Origin: Bacteroidales bacterium
GTDB lineage: Bacteria; Bacteroidota; Bacteroidia; Bacteroidales; Paludibacteraceae
Assembly (NCBI GenBank): GCA_900766775.1
Contig: CAAFXN010000131.1
Span: 1 to 12,057 of the forward strand
DNA: 12,057 bases
Direction of reading: 5' to 3'
Below the pieces are notes generated by a model. It saw nothing but the letters and a program-made list of their open reading frames with translations. It was not told the origin of the DNA and made no database searches. Within the stretch, counting starts at the first letter, position 1, and the number at the start of each line of letters is the position of its first letter. Shown one piece after another: positions 1-7,895 of this stretch. A program made the translations under genes and the position numbers.

Positions 1-1
1 T

Positions 2-2506
2 ATTGAGTTCGATGACAAAGGTCAAATATGGATAGGGACTAATACTGTGGGGGTATATGTAGTGTCTTCTGATTGGAAAAACATTATTGCTCACTATACT
101 TCAGACAATACTTTGATGCCAAGTAACTATATCATGTCTCTGGCTTTTGACCATAGTTCTAAAAAAATGTATGTTGGCACCAGCGAAGGCATCGTTGCAT
201 ATACCACAACCGCCAGCGGAGGCAGTGGACTGGGAGACATGGAAATGGAAGACGTAGAATACGGCGATATGCAGCAATGGAAATTACATTACTCGTACGC
301 CAATATGAGGAGCGTTGTCCAATCTCCCGAAAAGATATATGCCTTAGCCGATGGGGCATTATTCTCTGTTGATAAAGTTGATGAGTCTATTACGGAATGG
401 AACAAGAGCACAGGACTAAACGGAAGCAGTATTTCCCATATTGCTTATGACAATAAGACAAAACGACTCATTATTTGCTATAGAGATGGTCGCATTGACT
501 TACTGGATGAGGAGGATGGTACCGTTACCGCAATGCTTGACCTATACCACAAAGCATCCACTTTATCTGTAACAATTAATAGCATATTTGTAAACGAAGG
601 GAAAGCCTATTTGGCTATGACCTTTGGCATTGTCGTTATTGATATGGCAAAAGCGGAAGTAGCAGATACCTACTACATCGGTGAGAATGCAGAAAGCGTT
701 AACGTACAATCGGTTGCGATATTAGGTGATAGTATATATGCTGCTTCGGAAACTAATCTTTATGTTGCCTCTTGTAAGGCAAACCTTGCCGATTATGAGT
801 ATTGGGATAAAAAGACCTTGCCTAATAGCCAAGATGAGTTGCACCAAATGTGCAATGTTTACAACCAGTTGTATATTCTGCAGGGAGAAAGATTATATTG
901 CAGAATGCAAGGTATTTGGGAAATAGTACAAGATTCTATCCACTGGATATCACAAGATAATGAACAACTCTTGGGATATACCACTAATCGCGTGGTTGTT
1001 CAGATAAGCAAGACAGGCGAAGTAACATCGGTAAAGAAACTGAATATCTCCGATGTTCTATATGATGCGACAAGCCATGCTTATTGGATGGCAGTACCCT
1101 ACTATGGGCTTTGCAAATGGAATCATTCACAAACAGCATACTACCTACCCAATGGTCCTATCAATAACATGGGTTATCGTCTAAAATATGACAACGGGCA
1201 GTTGTTTGTGGTATCCGGCGGGCGATGGGCAACCCAATATAGCCGAATTGGTGATTTGAGCGTTTATGACGGTCAAGAATGGCATAATATATCAGCGGGG
1301 AATACCAATGCTCAATGCGGTACTTATCCTATGGACTTTGTTTCTTGTGCAGCAGCAAAAGATGAGAAAGGGCATTTCTTTGTTGCCTCTTATGGAAGAG
1401 GTGTGTTCGAGTACGAAGGCTATAAAGCGATAAAGAACTATAATACTTCTAATAGCACATTAACAAGTGCTGCCCCCAACAATCCCACCGATTATACGCG
1501 TACAGAAGGTATTATGGTAGATACCGAGGGAAACTTATGGGTGTTGAATACCGGTAGCAATGCTTTCCCCATCAATATCATGACTCCTCAGAAGCAATGG
1601 GTAGGGCTGAACCTAAATAATGCCGCCAATAGGCAGAAGATTTCATTATCTACTCCTTGGGAGATTGTTGTGGATAATAGAGATGACCAATACAAGTGGT
1701 TTATGGATCAACGTGATGTGATGGTATATTTATTGAATGACGGAGGTACACCAACGAATAGTGCAGATGATTATTGCTATGGAAGACGTGAGTTCTATGA
1801 CCAAGACGGGTTGCAGATTGCTCCCTCTGCCATCTTCTGCATGGCACAGGACAAAGACGGGGATATGTGGGTAGGCACTACGGCGGGGATATTTATCATC
1901 CCAGCTTCGGTTGATTTCTACACGAGCAATGAATGCTATCGCGTAAAGATACCTCGTAACGACGGGACAAATCTTGCAGATTACCTATTAGGTACGGAGT
2001 CCGTAAATTGTATTGCCGTAGATGGTGCCAATAGGAAATGGATTGGTACAGAGAACTCAGGTCTGTATCTAATGTCGGCAGACGGCTTAACAACAGAAGC
2101 GCATTTCACAACGGAGAACTCGTTATTGCCATCCAATACCATTTTGTCCATTGCTATTAATCCTGAAAACGGGGAAGTTTTCGTAGGGACCTCAGATGGT
2201 ATTGCCTCCTACAGAAGTGATGCTTCGGCGCCACAGGATGATTATAGCAATGCTTATGCGTTCCCAAACCCTGTACGGCAGAACTATGGCGGTGTGATTA
2301 CCATTACCGGTCTAATGGAAAATAGCGTGGTGAATATCGTGGATGAAGGCGGGAACCTCATCTGCAAGACACGCAGCAATGGCGGCACAGCCGTTTGGGA
2401 TGGTAAGAATCAGCAGGGACATAGAGCAAGCAGCGGTATCTATACCGCGCTCTGCAATGCGCCAGACGGTAGCCATACTGCTATAAAAATAATGGTAATG
2501 AAGTGA
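2..2506 (+). CDS. PorZ-like two-propeller protein with T9SS C-terminal domain (5' partial)
   Basis: The frame is open from base 2, so the gene starts upstream; 834 residues are visible. Short repeats of the two-component-regulator propeller type recur (WIGT-x3-G-x-Y near residues 10-20 and again near 680-690, MWVGT, VFVGTSDGI). The body from about residue 93 (WKLHYSYANM) resembles PorZ of Porphyromonas gingivalis. The last 85 residues (about 750-834) form an Ig-like C-terminal domain with AYAFPNPVR, then GTAVWDGKN, then SSGIYTA, ending in a basic KIMVMK tail, as in type IX secretion cargo and PorZ. PorZ is a surface component of the T9SS attachment complex that binds anionic LPS. Odd point: residues 7-72 repeat the final blades and are joined by an acidic linker to a complete PorZ-like unit, so the protein is longer than PorZ. 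It may instead be another propeller protein secreted by T9SS. The stop overlaps the next start (TGATG). PorZ identity is recognised by eye; family placement is moderately sure. Confidence 0.72.
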   Translation: MEFDDKGQIWIGTNTVGVYVVSSDWKNIIAHYTSDNTLMPSNYIMSLAFDHSSKKMYVGTSEGIVAYTTTASGGSGLGDMEMEDVEYGDMQQWKLHYSYANMRSVVQSPEKIYALADGALFSVDKVDESITEWNKSTGLNGSSISHIAYDNKTKRLIICYRDGRIDLLDEEDGTVTAMLDLYHKASTLSVTINSIFVNEGKAYLAMTFGIVVIDMAKAEVADTYYIGENAESVNVQSVAILGDSIYAASETNLYVASCKANLADYEYWDKKTLPNSQDELHQMCNVYNQLYILQGERLYCRMQGIWEIVQDSIHWISQDNEQLLGYTTNRVVVQISKTGEVTSVKKLNISDVLYDATSHAYWMAVPYYGLCKWNHSQTAYYLPNGPINNMGYRLKYDNGQLFVVSGGRWATQYSRIGDLSVYDGQEWHNISAGNTNAQCGTYPMDFVSCAAAKDEKGHFFVASYGRGVFEYEGYKAIKNYNTSNSTLTSAAPNNPTDYTRTEGIMVDTEGNLWVLNTGSNAFPINIMTPQKQWVGLNLNNAANRQKISLSTPWEIVVDNRDDQYKWFMDQRDVMVYLLNDGGTPTNSADDYCYGRREFYDQDGLQIAPSAIFCMAQDKDGDMWVGTTAGIFIIPASVDFYTSNECYRVKIPRNDGTNLADYLLGTESVNCIAVDGANRKWIGTENSGLYLMSADGLTTEAHFTTENSLLPSNTILSIAINPENGEVFVGTSDGIASYRSDASAPQDDYSNAYAFPNPVRQNYGGVITITGLMENSVVNIVDEGGNLICKTRSNGGTAVWDGKNQQGHRASSGIYTALCNAPDGSHTAIKIMVMK

Positions 2507-2892
2507 TGCTATTTCGTCCAAAAGATAGTGATTGGCGTGAACTTTTCCGTTTTGGAATAGCCGGTGTAATAGCAACATGTTTACATTATGTTACATACTG
2601 GGGATTTTCTTTTATTCTTCCACTATGGATAGCATATACTATCGGTTATTTATGTAGTCTTATTGCTAATTTCTTTTTGTCTGCGCGTTATACTTTCAAG
2701 AGTACAATCTCCTTTTTGAAAGCAGGAGGATTCATATTAAGCCATGCCATAAACTATACACTACACATTGTATTATTTGAAAGTTTTCTCCATATTGGTC
2801 TTTCTAAAGAGTTTGCTCCAATTCTTGTTTATTGTATTGTCATTCCTATCAATTTTGTATTAGTACGTACTGTCTTTAAGAAACTTAAATGA
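2506..2892 (+). CDS. GtrA family membrane protein (putative lipid-linked sugar flippase)
   Basis: This 128-residue protein matches the GtrA family (usual length about 120-150) in size and layout. An N-terminal basic segment leads into FRFGIAGVIATCLHYV, the typical first helix. Three more hydrophobic segments follow at roughly residues 37-57, 73-93 and 100-120, with the conserved NFFLSARYTFK between helices 2 and 3. GtrA proteins are thought to move undecaprenyl-phosphate-linked sugars across the inner membrane for O-antigen or wall glycan decoration. I chose the ATG at 2506, which overlaps the upstream stop as TGATG; a GTG one codon earlier is possible. The gene overlaps the following glycosyltransferase by four bases (ATGA), the classic gtrA-gtrB arrangement. 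Family assignment is firm; the substrate cannot be told from sequence. Confidence 0.9.
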   Translation: MLFRPKDSDWRELFRFGIAGVIATCLHYVTYWGFSFILPLWIAYTIGYLCSLIANFFLSARYTFKSTISFLKAGGFILSHAINYTLHIVLFESFLHIGLSKEFAPILVYCIVIPINFVLVRTVFKKLK

Positions 2893-3821
2893 AAAAAGTT
2901 ACTCTATTAGTTCCATGTTACAATGAAGAAGAGGTCCTGCCCCAGTTCATTACATGCGCCAAATTAGTTATGTCCTCAATAGGTTATGACTGGTCACTCT
3001 TGCTAATAGATGATGGTAGTAGTGATAACACTCTTTCAATAATGGAAGCAACTCATAAACAAGACTATCACATAGAATATATTGAATTATCCCGTAACTT
3101 TGGCAAGGAAGCCGCAATGATGGCAGGATTAGATTATGCGAAGGGAGATGCCGTCATCATAATGGATGCTGATTTACAACACCCTTTGGAGGTCATTCCT
3201 AAAATGTTGGCAGAATGGGAAAAAGGTTACGATGATGTATATGCCCGAAGAGTCACTCGGGGACAAGAAACATTTGTACGGAAATTGTTCACCAGATTGT
3301 ATTATACAATGCTGAAAGCATCCACAAACGTAAATGTCTATCCAAATGTCGGAGATTTTAGACTATTGGATAGGTGCTGTGTGAACGCGCTGATTACTCT
3401 GCGTGAAAACAATCGGTACACAAAAGGGTTGTATAGTTATATTGGATTTAAGAAACAATATGTAGACTTTGAACAAAAAGAGCGCACCGTAGGTAATAGT
3501 AAGTGGAGTATGCGTATGCTCTGCGCTTTGGCTATCAATGGCATATTGTCTTTTTCTAATCGTCCCCTCCAAATATCTTCTTTTTGCGATACTATCATAT
3601 CTTTAAGTGCTTTTGTCTACATGATTTATGTTTTAATAAAAGCTCTCATTTACGGAGACCCTGTACGGGGTTATCCATCGTTAATGGTAGTTATTCTTTT
3701 TCTCGGAGGTATACAACTTTTAGCAATTGGCATTTTAGGAGAATATATCGGGAAAACATTTACCGAGACTAAACAAAGACCCAATTACTTTATTCGAACT
3801 TACAATGGAAAAAAGATTTGA
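2889..3821 (+). CDS. GtrB-type family 2 glycosyltransferase (polyprenyl-phosphate sugar transferase)
   Basis: At 310 residues this is a typical GtrB/DPM1-like GT2 enzyme, which transfers a sugar from a nucleotide donor to polyprenyl phosphate on the cytoplasmic face. Visible motifs are PCYNEEE (residues 9-15), DDGSSD (41-46), the metal-binding DAD within MDADLQHP (93-95), GDFRLLDR (155-162) and R-x2-G-x-SKW (199-206). Two C-terminal membrane helices lie at about 231-252 and 264-285, followed by GEYIGK and a KQRPNY tail. These helices fit GtrB/YfdH-like enzymes rather than soluble GT2 proteins. The ATG at 2889 overlaps the gtrA stop by four bases, and the 3' end overlaps the next gene by 17 bases, which points to coupled translation. 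The probable role is to supply the lipid-linked sugar that the GtrA-like partner flips. The sugar is unknown. Confidence 0.92.
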   Translation: MKKVTLLVPCYNEEEVLPQFITCAKLVMSSIGYDWSLLLIDDGSSDNTLSIMEATHKQDYHIEYIELSRNFGKEAAMMAGLDYAKGDAVIIMDADLQHPLEVIPKMLAEWEKGYDDVYARRVTRGQETFVRKLFTRLYYTMLKASTNVNVYPNVGDFRLLDRCCVNALITLRENNRYTKGLYSYIGFKKQYVDFEQKERTVGNSKWSMRMLCALAINGILSFSNRPLQISSFCDTIISLSAFVYMIYVLIKALIYGDPVRGYPSLMVVILFLGGIQLLAIGILGEYIGKTFTETKQRPNYFIRTYNGKKI

Positions 3822-4959
3822 CAAACTAATAATGACAATCCTTCAATGGTGTCTTTTTATTACTATTAATTTATTCTTTATTGCCAAGTATGTGCCTCGT
3901 GCAGGTTTTAACCCATGGGTGTGTTGTATAGGTTACACCATTGTGAGCACATTGTTATTCTATTTTTATTGCTTGTTAGCACATCATATCAAAGAAAAGA
4001 TAGCTCAAATAGGGGTGTATGTCGGAGTAGGATGTCTTATTCTATGTATTCTGGTTGTGCTCTATTTAATTGACCCATACACCATCAATGTAGACCGTTG
4101 GTCGGCTACAACTTTTTTCTTGGACGGACTATTTCACGGCGAATACCCCTATGGCATTCACACCCATGTATCTGAAGGTAATTATCCTTCTCCATTCCCT
4201 TTTTGGCATTACCTTCACATTCCATTTTGGTTATTAGGAGATGTTGGGTTTGAGTTGATTTTTTTCTTATTACTGACTATCTTTGCCATACAATGCTATA
4301 CGAAATCATACAAGGCAACTCTTAGTTTCCTCTTTTTATTGTTACTTTCCCCTTCCTATTGGTGGGAAATAATGACCCGTAGCGATGGATTGAGCAATGC
4401 TTTTTTGATTATGTCCATGATATTGATAGCAGAACATTATCAAATAACACTGAAAGAGAACTTTTGGTTAGTTGCTATCATAACAGGCTGCTTGGCTACC
4501 ACACGATTCAGCGCATGGATACCCCTTGCATTGTATCTGTTTTACCCATACATAAAATCCAACCTAAAAATCCAAATTAGTTTCCCACTTGTGGTTTTTG
4601 GTATAGTATTCCTATTTTTTACTCCATACATATTTTGGGATACAACAACGTGGCCTTTCTTTTCAAGAAATCCATTTATGTCTCAAGCGTCCCCCGGTAA
4701 CATCTGGATACTGTGTGGCATGGTACTAATTGCTATTATAATAGCCATGCGCAAAAAGAGTTTATTAGGTTACATGCAAACAATCGGTCTTTTCCTATTT
4801 GCGTTTATATTAGCAACAGACTTAGGTGTTTTATACCACTCATCAACGGCAAACATATTGGATAATGTGTGCGATATATCATACTTTACATTATCCCTTC
4901 CGTATTGTATTTGCTCACTTTGTTTGGCGTTTAATCATCACCCCTCTACCCACGAATAA
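3805..4959 (+). CDS. Polytopic membrane protein, probable GT-C-type glycosyltransferase
   Basis: The 384-residue product is strongly hydrophobic, with about nine or ten predicted membrane segments. A large loop after the second or third helix carries NVDRWS (residues 95-100), then GEYPYG and NYPSPFPFW (126-134). In GT-C enzymes the catalytic acidic residue sits in such an early outer loop, so Asp97 is the candidate; this is inference. I do not recognise a specific named family. Its position after gtrA and gtrB matches the third, strain-specific member of Gtr operons, which transfers the flipped sugar from the lipid carrier to the glycan acceptor. The start at 3805 lies inside the gtrB gene (17-base overlap). 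The last 14 bases overlap the 3' end of folE on the other strand. Base composition is AT-rich like the two genes before it. Confidence 0.72.
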   Translation: MEKRFDKLIMTILQWCLFITINLFFIAKYVPRAGFNPWVCCIGYTIVSTLLFYFYCLLAHHIKEKIAQIGVYVGVGCLILCILVVLYLIDPYTINVDRWSATTFFLDGLFHGEYPYGIHTHVSEGNYPSPFPFWHYLHIPFWLLGDVGFELIFFLLLTIFAIQCYTKSYKATLSFLFLLLLSPSYWWEIMTRSDGLSNAFLIMSMILIAEHYQITLKENFWLVAIITGCLATTRFSAWIPLALYLFYPYIKSNLKIQISFPLVVFGIVFLFFTPYIFWDTTTWPFFSRNPFMSQASPGNIWILCGMVLIAIIIAMRKKSLLGYMQTIGLFLFAFILATDLGVLYHSSTANILDNVCDISYFTLSLPYCICSLCLAFNHHPSTHE

Positions 4960-5530
4960 GGCGGAGGAATTCGTTGCGGGTTTCGAGGTGAGTGAAGGCT
5001 CCTGTGAAGTCGGAAGTGGTGGTTAGGGAGTGAGGCTTTTGTACACCACGCATTTGCATGCATAGGTGCTCGGCTTCGATAACGACCATCACTCCAAGCG
5101 GATTGAGGGTGTTTTGTATGCAGTCTTTGATTTGCGTGGTCATGCGCTCTTGCACTTGCAGACGGCGAGCGAAGACATCCACTACACGAGCGATTTTGCT
5201 TAAGCCCGTGATTTTACCGTTAGGGATATATGCCACATGGGCTTTGCCAAAGAAAGGCAACATGTGGTGTTCGCAGAGGGAATAGAAATCTATGTCCTTC
5301 ACCACCACCATCTGTCGGTAATCCTCCTCGAAGAGTGCGGAGCGGAGTATGGCTTCGGGGTCTTCTTGATAGCCTTTGGTAAGGAATTGCAGGGCTTCGC
5401 CTACTCTATGCGGAGTCTTCTCTAAACCGGAGCGGTGAGGGTCTTCGCCTATGATTTGAAGTACTTTGTATACTTGCTCCTCGAGTTGCTTGGTGGTATC
5501 GGGATTGGGGTTGAATGCTTGCAGGTTCAT
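4946..5530 (-). CDS. folE: GTP cyclohydrolase I, type 1
   Basis: FolE converts GTP to 7,8-dihydroneopterin triphosphate plus formate, the first step of tetrahydrofolate synthesis and also the entry to queuosine. From the ATG at 5530 the protein has 194 residues, close to the 190-220 usual for bacterial FolE. Visible signatures are GLEKTPHRV (35-43), the zinc site SLCEHH (C86 and H89) with its third ligand C157 in AEHLCMQMRG, and GLSKIARVV (109-117). All three zinc ligands are present, so this is the zinc-dependent type 1 enzyme rather than FolE2. The frame runs 20 codons further upstream to a GTG at 5590, but that start lies in a dispersed palindromic repeat and the extra residues look non-homologous, so I reject it. 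It is the last gene of the minus-strand operon, 97 bases after the SPOR gene, and its end overlaps the convergent membrane-protein gene by 14 bases. Confidence 0.96.
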   Translation of the reverse strand: MNLQAFNPNPDTTKQLEEQVYKVLQIIGEDPHRSGLEKTPHRVGEALQFLTKGYQEDPEAILRSALFEEDYRQMVVVKDIDFYSLCEHHMLPFFGKAHVAYIPNGKITGLSKIARVVDVFARRLQVQERMTTQIKDCIQNTLNPLGVMVVIEAEHLCMQMRGVQKPHSLTTTSDFTGAFTHLETRNEFLRLIRG

Positions 5531-5570
5531 TGGCGGTGCGTAGTTTTTCGTTGTTTTCGTAGATTTTATT

Positions 5571-5598
5571 GTGCGGCCTGGAGACCGCACCTCCTTGA
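5571..5598. repeat. 28-nt palindromic dispersed repeat, intergenic copy
   Basis: A 28-base sequence starting GTGCGGCCTGGAGA and ending CACCTCCTTGA. GTGCGG and CCGCAC form a perfect 6-bp stem around an 8-base loop. It is identical over all 28 bases to 9103-9130. It lies in the 97-base gap between the SPOR gene and folE. An 8-bp direct repeat CGTAGATT flanks it at 5558-5565 and 5599-5606. On the minus strand (transcribed) no T-run follows the stem, so it is not a standard intrinsic terminator, though the hairpin could still affect mRNA processing or folE expression. Confidence 0.9.
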
Positions 5599-5627
5599 CG
5601 TAGATTGTGTTGTTAGCGCAGTTTGCG

Positions 5628-6146
5628 TTATTTGCGTACTTGTATTTTATCGCGAACGATATACGTATCTCCTTGCAATTCAGGGAATTGTGTGATTAGT
5701 TGTACCTTGAACGCATTTGCTTCCTCGTATGTGTGGAAGTTGCCGAGTCGCACTTTCCAGAATGGTGAGATGTAGGTAACATAGACAGCTGTTGATAGTG
5801 CGTCCGTCATCTTCTTCTCCAAGGAAAGTGCTTCCTCTTTGGCAGTCTGCTGGCGGTTAGAAGAGAATATTTGCACGCGGAATCCATCTATCTCTATCAT
5901 TTCGGAAAGGCCATAGACTTTTTCCTTGAGCAGTGCTTCAATCAACGAGTCTTGATGTACTCGAACAAGCGGCATGTCGTCCAATATATAGGGCTTTTGT
6001 AGGGAATCGGTCTCGCTCTGCGCGGTATCCGCAACAATTGTATCCACTGCTTGTTCGATAGCGATGGTATCCGAGCCAACAACTTCGTTTGCCATCAGTA
6101 TAGCAGGCAAAAGAAGGGTTGGTAGTATTAGAAGTAACTTATTCAT
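5628..6146 (-). CDS. Exported SPOR-domain protein
   Basis: The 172-residue protein starts with a signal peptide (hydrophobic residues 4-18, likely cleavage after LMA). A variable Asp/Thr-rich stretch follows to about residue 60, then a C-terminal SPOR domain at about 88-168: GFRVQIFSS, FWKVRLGNF, then EEANAF and the closing YIVRDKI. SPOR domains bind denuded peptidoglycan strands, so the product is probably periplasmic. No lipobox or membrane anchor is visible apart from the signal peptide. The gene begins 23 bases after the nucleoside kinase stop and precedes folE; a small SPOR protein beside folE is a recurrent arrangement in Bacteroidales, as I recall it. What links it to folate synthesis is not evident from sequence. 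Domain call is firm; exact role unknown. Confidence 0.88.
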   Translation of the reverse strand: MNKLLLILPTLLLPAILMANEVVGSDTIAIEQAVDTIVADTAQSETDSLQKPYILDDMPLVRVHQDSLIEALLKEKVYGLSEMIEIDGFRVQIFSSNRQQTAKEEALSLEKKMTDALSTAVYVTYISPFWKVRLGNFHTYEEANAFKVQLITQFPELQGDTYIVRDKIQVRK

Positions 6147-6169
6147 ATTCAGTATGTTCGTTCTATTTA

Positions 6170-7840
6170 TCAGTATCTGAAAGAACTGCCGCCGACGAAC
6201 TCGCGTAGGAGGGAAGTGGGCGGTATTTCTTTCTCGGGTATGGCTACGAAGTACTGCAAGAATTTAATCAGTCGGTGTGCTTCGGTGTATTCGTCGCAGA
6301 ACTTCGGTACTTCGGCAAGGATAGGCTCGGCGTGGCGTTTGAGTACCGCCAACTCGAAGAGCAAGGCGGAGTTGAACATCACGTCGGCTTCCTCCTGGAA
6401 GGGGTAAATCCACTTCTCTTCGCCCCGCATGACGGAGGGGCAGCGGGATATGGTCTCTCGGGCGGAATAGTTGCGGTATTTGTAGTCGCGGACTATGCGG
6501 CGGAGGAGTCGGATATCGATGGTGGGAATCCAGTTGTGGTTGTCGATATTGATAGTGGTGAGGGCGGAAACAAAGATTTTATAAGTCGCCTCGCGGGGGA
6601 TATTCGGCAGCAGGGAGGGATTGAGCGCATGCAGTCCTTCGAGGATGATGACGCTGTCTTTGTCGAGTCGGAGCCGCTTGCCCTCAAAGATACGCTCGCC
6701 TTTCTCGAACGAATAGGTGGGTAGTTCGACCTCTTTGCCTTCGAGCAAGTCGCTCATCTGTTGGCGGAAATAGGGGAGGTCGAGGGCGTTGATGTTCTCG
6801 AAATCCCAGTCTCCGTTCTCGTCTCGGGGAGTATCCACGCGGTTGACGAAGTAGTTATCCATCGAGATGATGACGGGTTTGATACCATTGACGAGCAACT
6901 GGATTTGCAATCGCTTGGAGAAGGTGGTTTTTCCTGAGGAAGAGGGTCCTGAGATAAGGACAAATCGTGTGCCTTTTCGCGCCGCTATGTCGTCGGCGAT
7001 AAGGGCGATTTTCTTCTCGTGAAGGGCTTCCGCAAGTTTAATCATGATGAAACTTTTGTTGTTTCGGCAAGCGACATTGAAATCGGCTACATTATTGATA
7101 TTGAGCAGTTTATTCCAGTCGCCGTACTCTTGGAAGACATCGAACATCTTTCCCATGGGTACGGACTCTTCGAGTTCGAGGGGGTTCTTCATGCTTGGGA
7201 CCCGGAGGAGCATACCATCATAGTAAGGCTCCAAGTCGAAGACGGTAACATATCCGCTGGAGGGCATGAGAATAGATGTGTAGTAGTCAATATAGTCGCC
7301 CATTCGGAAGTAGCGGCAATAGGGATTACCGAGTGTCTCGAAGATAGTGCTCTCGCCGTCCGCGCGGGAACCGAACATCTTGATAACCTCTTTGGTCTGC
7401 TTCTCCTCCTCAATGATTTTGCGGTCTTCGCGTATGATTTGGTGCATGCGCTCTTTGATGGCGCTAATCATATCGGCAGTGAGTGTTTGCTCGTGGTCTT
7501 TCTTCCACTGGAGAGTGCAATAGTATCCCTTGCTGATAGGGTGCTCTACACGGAGGTCTGCTTGGGGGTAAAGTTCATGGATAGCGCAAGCGAGAATCAT
7601 GTTCAGTGTGCGGGTGTAGCACCGGATACCACTGGGCGTGCTTGCGTCGAGGAACTCGACATCTTTGGGCTTGTAGAGGAGGAAGTCGAGGTTTTCCGCC
7701 TTGTAGTTGACATGTGCCGCGACGACGGGGTAAGGCAGGCTGATGCCTATTCGCTCTTTGAGTTCGATGAGCGAGATGCCACGGGGGACATCGTAGTACT
7801 GCTTGGTGTTTTTGCAATAGATGGTGATGGTAGGCGACAT
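6170..7840 (-). CDS. Nucleoside (uridine) kinase fused to TGS and ThrRS-editing-like domains
   Basis: The 556-residue protein has three parts. Residues 1-65 resemble a TGS ubiquitin-like fold. Residues about 75-175 resemble the second domain of threonyl-tRNA synthetase, best seen at HELYPQADL and ISKGYY (88-107), but the metal-binding HxxxH expected near residue 79 reads LNMIL. Residues about 290-540 form a uridine kinase/phosphoribulokinase-type P-loop domain with Walker A GPSSSGKTT (298-306), SMDNYFVNR (326-334), DWDFENI, VIILEGLHAL (397-406) and an Arg-rich lid at about 444-463. The kinase part should phosphorylate a nucleoside such as uridine or cytidine with NTP. The N-terminal part lacks the editing metal site and may be regulatory or RNA-binding. 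Annotated in Bacteroidales simply as nucleoside kinase. It is first in the operon, with a strong promoter 56 bases upstream; start is the ATG at 7840. Confidence 0.88.
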   Translation of the reverse strand: MSPTITIYCKNTKQYYDVPRGISLIELKERIGISLPYPVVAAHVNYKAENLDFLLYKPKDVEFLDASTPSGIRCYTRTLNMILACAIHELYPQADLRVEHPISKGYYCTLQWKKDHEQTLTADMISAIKERMHQIIREDRKIIEEEKQTKEVIKMFGSRADGESTIFETLGNPYCRYFRMGDYIDYYTSILMPSSGYVTVFDLEPYYDGMLLRVPSMKNPLELEESVPMGKMFDVFQEYGDWNKLLNINNVADFNVACRNNKSFIMIKLAEALHEKKIALIADDIAARKGTRFVLISGPSSSGKTTFSKRLQIQLLVNGIKPVIISMDNYFVNRVDTPRDENGDWDFENINALDLPYFRQQMSDLLEGKEVELPTYSFEKGERIFEGKRLRLDKDSVIILEGLHALNPSLLPNIPREATYKIFVSALTTINIDNHNWIPTIDIRLLRRIVRDYKYRNYSARETISRCPSVMRGEEKWIYPFQEEADVMFNSALLFELAVLKRHAEPILAEVPKFCDEYTEAHRLIKFLQYFVAIPEKEIPPTSLLREFVGGSSFRY

Positions 7841-7895
7841 AGGCTATCGTATTCTTTGACTATTTCCTAATTTGGCGTATTCATAAAATCGCCCG

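Noticed and set aside
5531..5590. Upstream GTG start for folE
   Set aside because: The GTG sits in the dispersed palindrome and the extra 20 residues look unlike FolE; the ATG at 5530 gives the normal length.
5571..5598. Palindrome as an intrinsic terminator after the SPOR gene
   Set aside because: No T-run follows the stem in either orientation, and the identical sequence occurs inside a coding region.
7019..7870. Long plus-strand open frame opposite the nucleoside kinase
   Set aside because: It is a shadow of a well-conserved kinase gene on the other strand, with no family resemblance of its own.
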